From Ruminococcaceae bacterium UBA1734 (GTDB lineage Bacteria; Bacillota; Clostridia; Oscillospirales; Acutalibacteraceae): 6,257 nt of DNA. The first letter of the stretch is position 1; each line of letters starts with the position of its first letter. The DNA lies in assembly GCA_002315765.1 (NCBI GenBank), contig DCIE01000071.1, positions 1-6,257 on the forward strand. The letters run 5' to 3'. Positions 1 through 4,858 of the stretch are shown here, in pieces. A program made the translations under genes and the position numbers. The notes under the pieces were generated by a model. That model was not told the origin of the DNA. It did not search any database and was given only the letters and a program-made list of their open reading frames with translations.

Positions 1-2
1 GC

Positions 3-227
3 GGAAGAATCTTTTATACGCTGACATATTTCCGAAAATATTGTCATTTATCCGATTGCCGGGACGCCGCAAAACAAAAGAGAAACGAACAGCGAAAGTT
101 GGAGCATCATTCGGAGCATATATGTTCCGTTTGCGGCTCTTCTTTTATTTCCATGAGAACCGATGCCAAGTTTTGCAGTAATGCTTGTCGGCAGAAAGCT
201 TACCGTACGAATGCAGAAGCGAAGTAA
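3..227 (+). CDS. Cysteine-rich zinc-finger-like protein, 3' end only
   Basis: An open frame enters from the left edge and runs 74 codons to a TAA at 225-227; the start lies outside the window. The C-terminus carries a likely zinc-binding pattern CX2C-X13-CX3C: CSVC encoded at 123-134 and FCSNAC ending at 188. It is followed by a basic RQKAYR tail. A second, degenerate copy of the same idea (YCHLSDCRDAAKQKR) sits about 30 residues earlier, so the protein may have two related knuckles. Cysteine knuckles with an FCSxxCRQxAYR ending are common at the C-termini of small plasmid and phage proteins, but I cannot name the family or give a function. It lies on the host side, upstream of the palindrome array and the parM-like gene, so it probably belongs to the host replicon's backbone. 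Confidence is high that it is coding and low for any role beyond metal or nucleic-acid binding. Confidence 0.72.
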   Translation, partial: GRIFYTLTYFRKYCHLSDCRDAAKQKRNEQRKLEHHSEHICSVCGSSFISMRTDAKFCSNACRQKAYRTNAEAK

Positions 228-308
228 TCCGAAGCTGCTACAACTGCTACCGAAATGTGCTTTTCAGTCGGTTCTGTATTTATAAATACTACTACCATAT
301 TGTAGATT

Positions 309-602
309 CAAGTTATCATTTTGACAACTTGAAAATCAACGGATCATTTTGATCCCTTGATTTTTGGTCAAGCGGTGTATGTGAAATCAATGGGCCAAAA
401 TGGCCCATTGATTTTGGGAGTGTTACAGATAATCGGTTTAAGCAGTAGAGGAACAAAATGTTCCCTTACCAAAAATATCGTTACGGATAATTCGTTCAAG
501 CAGCAAAGGGACAAAATGTCCCATTAGCTAAGCAAATCATCTATCCCATATTTTAATGGAGCAGAAAAGTTTTTTGGTGTGCCTCACTTTGAGGCACACC
601 AA
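309..602. repeat. Array of six palindromes with a CAYTTTG core
   Basis: Six inverted repeats share a short core, CATTTTG or CACTTTG on one strand, while their arms differ but stay complementary. Centres lie at 320, 348, 399, 457, 515 and 588. The inner 15-mers are GGATCATTTTGATCC (341-355), GGGCCAAAATGGCCC (392-406), GGAACAAAATGTTCC (450-464) and GGGACAAAATGTCCC (508-522). The copy at 384-414 is a perfect 14-bp-armed inverted repeat, the copy at 332-364 has one mismatched pair, and the copy at 574-602 has perfect 13-bp arms. The copies centred at 457 and 515 also share flanking sequence (GTTACrGATAAT, AAGCAG), forming a 58-bp direct repeat. The step from 399 to 457 is also 58 bp. The sites could be ParR-type adaptor sites, regulator operators, or structured RNA or single-strand hairpins. 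Confidence 0.8.
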
Positions 603-628
603 GTTAAAAGTACATAAGCGTAATCATG

Positions 629-655
629 ACCGGCTGAAAAGTCGGTTATTTTTTT
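629..655 (+). terminator. Rho-independent terminator or attenuator before parM
   Basis: ACCGGCT (629-635) pairs with AGTCGGT (640-646) across a GAAA loop, with one G-T wobble, and is followed by TTATTTTTTT to 655. It would end transcription from upstream, or attenuate a transcript heading into the parM-like gene 120 bp further on. Confidence 0.7.
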
Positions 656-699
656 GCTCAAAAAAGAAAGGACTGTTGCCTATGATTGTATTTACCTCT

Positions 700-723
700 T
701 AATTGGGTAAAATTACCCAATTA
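700..723. promoter_or_regulatory. Perfect palindrome upstream of parM, candidate operator
   Basis: TAATTGGGTAA (700-710) is exactly repeated in inverted form at 713-723, separated by AA. It lies 55 bp before the parM ATG. It lacks a following T-tract, so it is more likely a protein site or leader hairpin than a terminator. A six-codon ATG frame (682-702, with GAAAGGA upstream) runs into its left arm, which could be a leader peptide or chance. Confidence 0.5.
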
Positions 724-777
724 TACCCCAGCACAAACAACAAAACTATTCGGTTAAAAGCCGAGAAAGGAAAGAAA

Positions 778-840
778 ATGATTAAATTCAAAAACAAGGT
801 CATTATCGGTGTTGACCATGTGCTATTCTGTAAAGGGTAA
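778..840 (+). pseudogene. parM: ParM/StbA-like partition actin, 5' fragment cut by insertion
   Basis: The ATG at 778 has a good ribosome site (AAAGG at 766-770). It opens a frame reading MIKFKNKVIIGVDH, after which six unrelated codons lead to a TAA at 838-840. IIGVDH is the start of the first phosphate-binding motif of ParM/StbA actins, which continues in this family as GYGNIKT. Exactly that continuation is found in the same phase at 5902 onward. Genuine parM sequence stops at about 818, where the inserted element begins; VLFCKG is element-encoded readthrough. The fragment alone cannot make an actin fold. ParM-family proteins form filaments that push plasmid copies apart, so the interruption should abolish that activity for this copy. 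Confidence 0.85.
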
Positions 841-849
841 AGTGCGTAA
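826..849 (+). repeat. Left terminal inverted repeat of the element
   Basis: The sequence begins TTCTGTAAAGGGTAAAGTG and ends GTAA. It matches the reverse complement of 5868-5891 at 22 of 24 positions without gaps. It starts 7 bp inside the CA dinucleotide at 817-818, the same distance as on the right. Together the two ends would form a near-symmetric ~64-bp site in a circular intermediate, as expected for serine-recombinase attachment sites. Confidence 0.8.
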
Positions 850-1255
850 GGGCTTCGCGAGGTGCAATCGGTAGCCGTTGTAGCAGAAGTAGCACTACTT
901 TTGTATATCAGTGATATGTTTTTGAAACGGTTTTGTATTGTTGAATACTACTCCCATATCAAATCAAACGCTTATTCTTTTATCGGTTGGTATGGTGCAA
1001 AAACTGCATCTTACCAAAATCTCAGCGTTGTCAAAAATGGCCCTTTGATTTGACAAAGAATTTTGACAATGCGAAATCTGTAAAATGAATACTGCTACCA
1101 CTTATTGCAACAGGATGAGATGTGTTCCCGGCTCGGAAAGCTAACCTTTGAGCCATTACCGGAGGGGCACATCGAAAAGACAAATATATATTGCTTAACA
1201 AAAGAAAAATAATCCGCCTATCGTCAGCGGCGGAAACGAAAACGGAGGTTATAGG
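841..1255. other. Non-coding left end of the element
   Basis: There is no credible gene here; the short frame at 862-1053 has no ribosome site and overlaps copies of non-coding host leader sequence. The stretch contains diverged copies of two host-side segments (928-959 matching 269-300, and 1034-1051 matching 397-414) and an inverted copy of 235-252 at 869-886. It also holds an inverted repeat TTGTCAAAA (1028-1036) / TTTTGACAA (1061-1069), a small hairpin at 1130-1154 (GGCTC/GAGCC) and another around CCGCC/GGCGG just before the tnpW ribosome site. Confidence 0.6.
928..959 (+). repeat. Diverged direct copy of host leader segment 269-300
   Basis: CGGTTTTGTATT followed by AATACTACTCCCATAT matches host positions 269-300 at 27 of 32 bases. 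A further piece, AAAATGGCCCTTTGATTT at 1034-1051, matches 397-414 (half of a host palindrome) at 17 of 18. Order and orientation are the same as in the host, with 22 bp less between the two blocks. Confidence 0.7.
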
Positions 1256-1552
1256 TTGAATTTAGAAATCAAAAATGACGAAAGCAATTATATTGTAAAG
1301 CAAATCGGAAGCACCCTGTATAAAGTAAAGATTGTCTTTTCCGAAAACGCAAAGGAAAGCATGGAGGAAAAGGTACTGCGCATGATTAAAAACGATATTG
1401 GAACAACCACGAAAAGAATCTCGCTTGGAATAAGCAACAAAGGGATAAGAAAAATGTCGTTTATGAAAAGCAAAAGGACGAAGAAATACAGAAAAAAGTT
1501 GAACAGCACCGTAAAGAAATCGAAGAAGTCGGAGCTGAAAACTTGCCGGTGA
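1256..1552 (+). CDS. tnpW: TnpW-like transposon protein with probable frameshift
   Basis: TnpW is a short protein of unknown function encoded on Tn4451-type elements beside the mobilization gene. The N-terminal 48 or so residues are typical: an IGSTLYKVKIVFSENAKESMEEKVLRMIKND stretch, with the characteristic xxGxTxYxVxVxFSExxxExMExKxxRxI pattern. The start is TTG at 1256, chosen because GGAGG at 1244-1248 sits 7 bp ahead and no ATG precedes the conserved part. After about residue 46 the reading becomes lysine-rich and loses family resemblance. The frame starting at 1390 instead reads as plausible protein (EKNLAWNKQQRDKKNV ... AENLPVIPMMISNGTFA) to a TAA at 1585-1587. A one-base shift near 1390-1410 would join the two, so the natural product may be longer, or the gene may be decayed. 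The family call is fairly sure; the C-terminus is not. Confidence 0.68.
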   Translation: MNLEIKNDESNYIVKQIGSTLYKVKIVFSENAKESMEEKVLRMIKNDIGTTTKRISLGISNKGIRKMSFMKSKRTKKYRKKLNSTVKKSKKSELKTCR

Positions 1553-1587
1553 TACCGATGATGATTTCTAATGGGACTTTTGCTTAA
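1390..1587 (+). pseudogene. Out-of-frame coding-like tail following tnpW
   Basis: A frame shifted relative to tnpW is open from just after a TAA at 1387-1389 to the TAA at 1585-1587, about 65 codons. It lacks a usable early start codon. Its translation is a charged helical stretch (KKNVVYEKQKDEEIQKKVEQ) ending in a hydrophobic LPVIPMMISNGTFA. That looks more protein-like than the overlapping tnpW frame, which gives KKYRKKLNSTVKKSKKSELK. The likely explanation is a frameshift in one fused gene, or the 3' remnant of another gene joined to tnpW. I do not recognise the family. Confidence 0.45.
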
Positions 1588-1599
1588 TATAAACGGAGT

Positions 1600-1925
1600 T
1601 GCTTTGGCTCACGGCTTGTGCTGATGAGTCGCCGTGGCACCGAGATGGAAGTTTCTGAAAGCCTTTGCGGCTACTCTTTTCAAAGAGTGTTGAGCAATGG
1701 GGAGCGTTTCGCAAAACGCAGGGGTAACACCCCTCTGATAAGGATTGACCGAGTAGGAAAATCCTTATCAGCTACCACCCCGTAGGGCGCAACAGCATCT
1801 TTTGATAGCTCTGCTGTCGAAAGTGCTTTTGCGTTACTTTTGACAAAAGTAACAAAATGAAAATGTTTCGTTTTACTCACATTTTGGCGGCTGACACCGC
1901 CTCTGCTACGCAGGAATTTTGATGA
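1600..1925. other. oriT: Hairpin-rich candidate origin of transfer (oriT)
   Basis: This 326-bp gene-free stretch lies directly upstream of the relaxase and is packed with inverted repeats: ACTCTTT/AAAGAGT (1673-1688), GCGTTT/AAACGC (1704-1719), AGGGGT/ACCCCT (1720-1734), a perfect 12-bp pair CTGATAAGGATT/AATCCTTATCAG (1735-1771), CTAC/GTAG (1772-1785), GTTACTTTTG/CAAAAGTAAC around a single A (1833-1853), and GGCGG/CCGCC (1886-1901). Mob/Pre relaxases nick at a hairpin-bearing oriT immediately upstream of their own gene, so position and structure agree. Next to the 12-bp pair the minus strand reads GTTGCGCCCTAC (1793-1782), reminiscent of the GTGCGCCCT nick region of IncQ-type origins. That match is short and belongs to a different relaxase class, so the nick position is unproven. 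Confidence 0.65.
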
Positions 1926-3191
1926 ATGACGGCACATTCGTGCCTTATTGAACAAAACCAAAGAAGCAATCTTATTAAAGAAAAAGGAAGTGATTTTATA
2001 GAAAGAACGATAAGCTTTGAAACCGGCAAAGGTTCGCTGTCCCACAACAGCCGTACCTTTATTGCGGCGAATGTTGACAAAGAACGAACTTTGCTTAATA
2101 AAGATTATTGTCGTGAACCGATAAAGAAAGTGTATCACAAATTATTCGATAAAGCTCTCGCTGATTTTAATGCCAAGCAAAAACGAAATGACCGACGAAT
2201 AGATAATTATTATGAGCATATTCGCACCGGACATCAGGAAAAAACCTTTACTGAAATCGTTGTGCAAATCGGCAATATGGATGATACTCACTGCGGAACT
2301 GATGCCGCCGAACTGACAGCAAAAATTCTCGAAGAATACTATCTTGATTTTCAGAAGCGGAATCCGAAACTATATGTATTCTCTGCCCATCTGCATCTTG
2401 ATGAATCTACACCTCATTTACACATTGATTTTGTACCGTTTACAACCGAAAGCAAACGAGGACTTGAAACGAGAGTATCGCTGAAACGGGCACTTGCCGA
2501 TCAGGGCTTTACGGGCACCGGCAAGGGCGATACCGAATGGAATCGTTGGGCAGCATCCGAAAAGAATGAACTTGCAAAGGTTATGGAAAAATACAATGTT
2601 AAGTGGCTTCAAAAAGATACACACAATGGGCATTTATCCGTGCTTGACTACAAGAAGCAAGAACGAGCCAAAGAGGTGGAAAAGCTTGATGAAACCATAG
2701 CCGAAAAGAAGGTTGAGGTGGAAACCCTTGAATACCGTGTAAAGAATTACGAGGATGCAACGGTAAAACTCAAAGAAATTGAAAACAAGCTCGAAAACGA
2801 TTCTGAATTTCAGTTGCCTGAACCGCCTGCGCTTATGACGGCAAAGGTCTATCGAAGCAAACTTGTGATACCGCTGATTAACAAACTGAAAGAATTGATT
2901 AAATCCCTTGTGGCGCAATGCTTTAAGGCGTGGGACAGTTATTATCGGCTGAACGAGAAAAACGGTAATCTTTACAATGATAATGTTCGCTTGCGAGATA
3001 CTGTCGAGGTCTTATCAAAAGAAAACGACCGGCTGAAAAGCGAAAACAAGGATTATTTCTTCCTCAAAAGAATTTTCGGGCAAAAGAAAATGGACGAGCT
3101 TATGGGACAGGCAAAGAAGGTTGAAAAAGCAAAGCAGGAACGCCCTGCAAACAAGCCGACACGAAAAAACATTGTCCGAGACGAACGGTAA
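1926..3191 (+). CDS. mob: Mob/Pre (MobV-type) relaxase, plasmid mobilization protein
   Basis: This protein would nick one DNA strand at oriT and pilot it into a recipient with the help of a co-resident conjugative system. Visible family marks are HNSR at residues 40-43 (motif I region), ANVDKERTLLN at 48-58, and the metal-binding histidine motif HLHLDESTPHLH at 155-166 followed by IDFVPF. Then comes the conserved SKRGLETRVSLKRAL block and, from about residue 230, long charged helical segments (likely coiled coil). Length (421 aa) is normal for the family. The start is uncertain. The ATG at 1926 has only a distant AGGAA. Homologues as I remember them begin near ERTISF, and here an ideal AAGGAAG (1984-1990) stands 7 bp before an ATA codon (1998, residue 25), suggesting a lost or non-standard start. 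The stop touches the next open frame. This is the best evidence that the element is mobilizable. Confidence 0.92.
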   Translation: MTAHSCLIEQNQRSNLIKEKGSDFIERTISFETGKGSLSHNSRTFIAANVDKERTLLNKDYCREPIKKVYHKLFDKALADFNAKQKRNDRRIDNYYEHIRTGHQEKTFTEIVVQIGNMDDTHCGTDAAELTAKILEEYYLDFQKRNPKLYVFSAHLHLDESTPHLHIDFVPFTTESKRGLETRVSLKRALADQGFTGTGKGDTEWNRWAASEKNELAKVMEKYNVKWLQKDTHNGHLSVLDYKKQERAKEVEKLDETIAEKKVEVETLEYRVKNYEDATVKLKEIENKLENDSEFQLPEPPALMTAKVYRSKLVIPLINKLKELIKSLVAQCFKAWDSYYRLNEKNGNLYNDNVRLRDTVEVLSKENDRLKSENKDYFFLKRIFGQKKMDELMGQAKKVEKAKQERPANKPTRKNIVRDER

Positions 3192-3245
3192 ATGCCGTTA
3201 CACTTGTTACGTCAAACTACAACAAGGGCAAACAATAATAAAAAA

Positions 3246-3309
3246 TGGGTGTCACTGTGGCAACCAAGACGGATAGATTATCCGAAACCGACTGCCACTT
3301 TGACACCCA
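3246..3309 (+). promoter_or_regulatory. Nested three-part stem-loop ahead of tnpV
   Basis: Three stems nest within 64 bases: TGGGTGTCA (3246-3254) with TGACACCCA (3301-3309); GTGGCA (3257-3262) with TGCCAC (3293-3298), separated from the first only by a CT/TT internal loop; and an inner hairpin CGGATA-GAT-TATCCG (3270-3284). It ends 15 bases before the tnpV ribosome site (AGGAG, 3324-3328). There is no T-tract, so it is not a simple terminator. It could be a structured 5' leader RNA, an mRNA stabiliser between mob and tnpV, or a DNA site. I do not recognise a known riboswitch. Confidence 0.6.
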
Positions 3310-3338
3310 CCAAAAACCAATATAGGAGATTCATGATT

Positions 3339-3773
3339 ATGAAAACAAACAAAAACACATTTTCGGAAACCGCTTCCGAAATTCAAAGCAACGCAGAAAC
3401 GTTTGCAAGATTTATCCACGACGAAGAAAACGGGCTTGATTATGAGCTTGTGGGAGATTATTATTTTCCATTGCTCACCCCGCCGGGAAGCCCGAAGATA
3501 GGCACCTTCGGCAAATCACATTTTCACTATTTATGCACTGAAAAGAAAGTTCTGTTTGACGGACTTATGCTCTCGGGGAAATTGAACGAATACCTTGAAA
3601 ATATCGACCGACAAGCCGAAGAAATGTTTGAAAAACTTGTAAAAGACTTGGCTGAAAAAGAAGGTGTAACCGAAAAACTCAAATCCGATAACCAGCTATT
3701 ATGGGTTCAAAAAATGTGTAACATGCGTAACAGAGCAACCGAAATTGTAAATGCGGAGTTAATCTATAATTGA
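3339..3773 (+). CDS. tnpV: TnpV-like transposon-encoded protein
   Basis: TnpV is a small protein carried by Tn4451-type and related clostridial elements; its biochemical role is not established. The family signature is clear: YELVGDYYFPLLT near residue 32, GTFGKSHFHYL near 58, LMLSGKLNEYLENIDRQAEE in the middle, and a C-terminus WVQKMCNMRNRATEIVNAELIY. The frame is open back to an ATG at 3192, but that upstream part overlaps the stem-loop and looks non-coding. AGGAG at 3324-3328 points to ATG 3339 (10 bp spacing) or ATG 3333 (4 bp); I prefer 3339, giving 144 aa. It follows the relaxase in the same direction and could share its transcript. A terminator hairpin follows the stop. Confidence 0.85.
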   Translation: MKTNKNTFSETASEIQSNAETFARFIHDEENGLDYELVGDYYFPLLTPPGSPKIGTFGKSHFHYLCTEKKVLFDGLMLSGKLNEYLENIDRQAEEMFEKLVKDLAEKEGVTEKLKSDNQLLWVQKMCNMRNRATEIVNAELIYN

Positions 3774-3779
3774 TATGCG

Positions 3780-3825
3780 AAACGTCGGTGGGGAAAAATC
3801 TCTGCCGACGTTTATAACTTTTTAT
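3780..3825 (+). terminator. Terminator after tnpV, between convergent genes
   Basis: AAACGTCGG (3780-3788) pairs with CCGACGTTT (3805-3813) over a 16-base loop, followed by ATAACTTTTTATTT. It lies between tnpV (+) and the end of yafQ (-). The T-rich tail follows only the + strand hairpin, so it mainly serves tnpV; on the minus strand it would be a weak terminator at best. Confidence 0.72.
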
Positions 3826-4100
3826 TTGAACAATTCGGAATGACTGCCGACACGGTTTAACATCAAAATCAAAACATCATTATCAATTTCGTATATCAAA
3901 AGCCAATCCGGTTCGATATGACATTCTCTGCAACCTTTGTAATTGCCAGATAAATCGTGGTCACGATATTTTTCTTCCAAAGTATTGCCGTCTGCCAAAA
4001 TACCGATTATCTCAAATAGTTTATCGATATCTTTGCCCTGCTTTTTTGCGAGTTTAATATCTTTTTTGAATTGATTTGTAAAACGAACCTCGTATTTCAT
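3822..4100 (-). CDS. yafQ: YafQ-family ribosome-dependent mRNA interferase toxin
   Basis: This is the toxin of a type II toxin-antitoxin pair. YafQ binds the ribosomal A site and cleaves mRNA, halting translation when the antitoxin is lost. The 92-aa length matches the family. The residues that matter in E. coli YafQ are present at equivalent places: H48, H61, D65, W66, R83, H87 and F91, within the blocks RDHDLSGNYKG, CHIEPDWLLIYE and NRVGSHSELF. The toxin therefore looks active. Its ATG overlaps the antitoxin stop by four bases (ATGA), so translation is coupled and the antitoxin is made first. It is transcribed against its neighbours from the promoter upstream of dinJ. Extra cysteines (C57, C60) are a small oddity. 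Confidence 0.92.
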   Translation of the reverse strand: MKYEVRFTNQFKKDIKLAKKQGKDIDKLFEIIGILADGNTLEEKYRDHDLSGNYKGCRECHIEPDWLLIYEIDNDVLILMLNRVGSHSELFK

Positions 4101-4372
4101 ACGTCAAGTGCCGCCCTTAAATCAGTCATATTTTTATAGCCGCGAGCATTTTTTTCTTGCATCAATGCTCTGCCTTCGTTAATTGCGGCGGCGGTTACTT
4201 CGTTGGGAACATCAATCTTTACTTCAAAGGGTAAACCGCCTTGACGAATTGCCTGACGCAAAAAGATATTAACAGCGGTGGACATATTTAGACCTAACTG
4301 TTCAAAAATATGCTCTGCCGCGGTTTTTACCTCCGCATCGGTACGAATATTCAAATTTGTTTGATTAGCCAT
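4097..4372 (-). CDS. dinJ: DinJ/RelB-family antitoxin
   Basis: This is the antitoxin partner of the adjacent YafQ toxin. It should wrap the toxin with its C-terminal part and repress its own operon through an N-terminal ribbon-helix-helix. The N-terminus TNLNIRTDAEVKTAAEHIF followed by LGLNMSTAVNIFLRQAIRQGGLPFEV is the standard DinJ pattern, including the LPF motif near residue 55. I place the start at 4372 (MANQT): GGAGGTG stands 6 bp upstream, whereas the in-frame ATG at 4402 lies at the promoter -10 and has no ribosome site. That gives 91 aa. A strong promoter and a palindromic operator lie just upstream. The pair is inserted in opposite orientation to the rest of the element and is likely a separately acquired stability module. 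Confidence 0.92.
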   Translation of the reverse strand: MANQTNLNIRTDAEVKTAAEHIFEQLGLNMSTAVNIFLRQAIRQGGLPFEVKIDVPNEVTAAAINEGRALMQEKNARGYKNMTDLRAALDV

Positions 4373-4402
4373 TGTAAGCACCTCCACTTTTATTCTATGC
4401 AT

Positions 4403-4431
4403 ATTATATCACGATATGCTCACATTGTCAA
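4403..4431 (-). promoter_or_regulatory. Consensus sigma-A promoter and operator of dinJ-yafQ
   Basis: On the minus strand TTGACA (4431-4426) and TATAAT (4408-4403) are both perfect consensus hexamers with 17-bp spacing. The palindrome ATATCACGATAT (4406-4417) overlaps the -10 box and spacer, where a ribbon-helix-helix antitoxin would be expected to bind and autorepress. The start of dinJ is 31 bp downstream of the -10. Confidence 0.9.
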
Positions 4432-4461
4432 TACAATTAAAATGCTTTTCAATATTTCAAG

Positions 4462-4500
4462 CAATCCATCTTCAAATAGAAGATGGGTTGTTTTATTTTT
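4462..4500 (+). terminator. Orphan terminator upstream of the resolvase fragment
   Basis: CAATCCATCTTC (4462-4473) pairs over 12 bp (one wobble) with GAAGATGGGTTG (4479-4490) across a 5-base loop, followed by TTTTATTTTTTATT. It is a strong + strand terminator, yet no + strand gene lies upstream of it; the nearest sequence is the dinJ promoter facing away. Either the gene it served was lost, or it shields the resolvase fragment from readthrough. Confidence 0.8.
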
Positions 4501-4537
4501 TATTATAAAATTATTATTTACAGAAAGGAGCACGAAA

Positions 4538-4858
4538 ATGAGTAATGTTTTCGGATATATCAGAGTTTCAAGCACCGACCAAAACGAAGATAGACAAATG
4601 ATAGCAATGCAAAATGCAAAAGTACCTATTAGGAATATTTTTACTGATAAACAATCGGGCAAGGATTTTGAAAGACCGAACTATAAAAAGCTTGTGAAAA
4701 AAATAAAAGCCGGTGATTTATTCTATGGTCAAGTTTTTCCTTGCACGAGAAGTTGCCCGAGCCGAAGTCAAAAGTTGGCCAATATGTTTTCGACAACTCC
4801 GATAGTCTTTCTCTTACCGTTGGTGAAACAGAGAAAAATGATTATAAGGACTATGTAG
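4538..4858 (+). pseudogene. Serine resolvase/invertase, truncated N-terminal fragment
   Basis: The start ATG at 4538 has a strong AAAGGAG at 4524-4530. The first 63 residues are an excellent match to small serine resolvases: FGYIRVSSTDQNEDRQ contains the catalytic serine and arginine region, and FTDKQSGKDFERPNYKKL and KIKAGDLFY follow in the usual order. At about 4722 homology stops. The frame continues for some 44 unrelated codons because it now runs out of frame through the neighbouring DUF6591-like gene, to a TAG at 4856-4858. The rest of the catalytic domain (normally IDRLGRNY onward) and the DNA-binding helix-turn-helix are missing, so it cannot recombine DNA. It is of the small resolvase type, not the large TnpX type, so it is not the remnant of the element's own transposition enzyme. 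Confidence 0.88.

Larger units (their letters stand above)
228..777. other. Non-coding host leader upstream of parM, candidate centromere
   Basis: These 550 bases hold no credible gene. They contain a string of palindromes (listed separately), a terminator-like hairpin at 629-655, a second palindrome at 700-723 and a ribosome site for the parM-like gene at 766-770. ParM/StbA partition systems usually have a cis-acting centromere of repeated sites next to the actin gene, often upstream. The position and repetitive make-up of this stretch fit that. No ParR-like adaptor gene is visible between the array and parM, so if this is a centromere its adaptor is encoded elsewhere. The centromere reading is an inference from layout. 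Confidence 0.55.

Noticed and set aside
309..602. Palindrome array as a CRISPR
   Set aside because: The repeats differ in their arms, the spacing is irregular outside three copies, the between-repeat DNA is partly similar, and no cas gene is present.
842..870. GTGCG near the left end as a group II intron 5' boundary
   Set aside because: There is no reverse transcriptase/maturase, no domain V-like hairpin near the right end, and the DNA inverted repeats explain the ends better.
862..1053. 63-aa open frame in the element's left end
   Set aside because: It has no ribosome site and an unlikely composition, and it overlaps repeats shared with the host's non-coding leader; best read as chance.
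1618..1660. CTGATGAG resembling a hammerhead ribozyme core
   Set aside because: The required GAAA is not in place (CGAGA instead) and stem II does not form convincingly.
1680..2138. 152-aa minus-strand open frame across the oriT region
   Set aside because: It spans the hairpin cluster and lies antisense to the relaxase start, with no recognisable domain; a shadow frame.
3192..3338. Upstream extension of tnpV starting at ATG 3192
   Set aside because: It has no ribosome site apart from relaxase coding sequence, shows no family resemblance, and lies over the nested stem-loop. A proper AGGAG precedes the ATG pair at 3333/3339.
4538..4740. Resolvase fragment as the element's own recombinase remnant
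   Set aside because: Its N-terminus is of the small resolvase type, not the large TnpX-like type expected to act on such ends, and it sits at a separate rearrangement junction.
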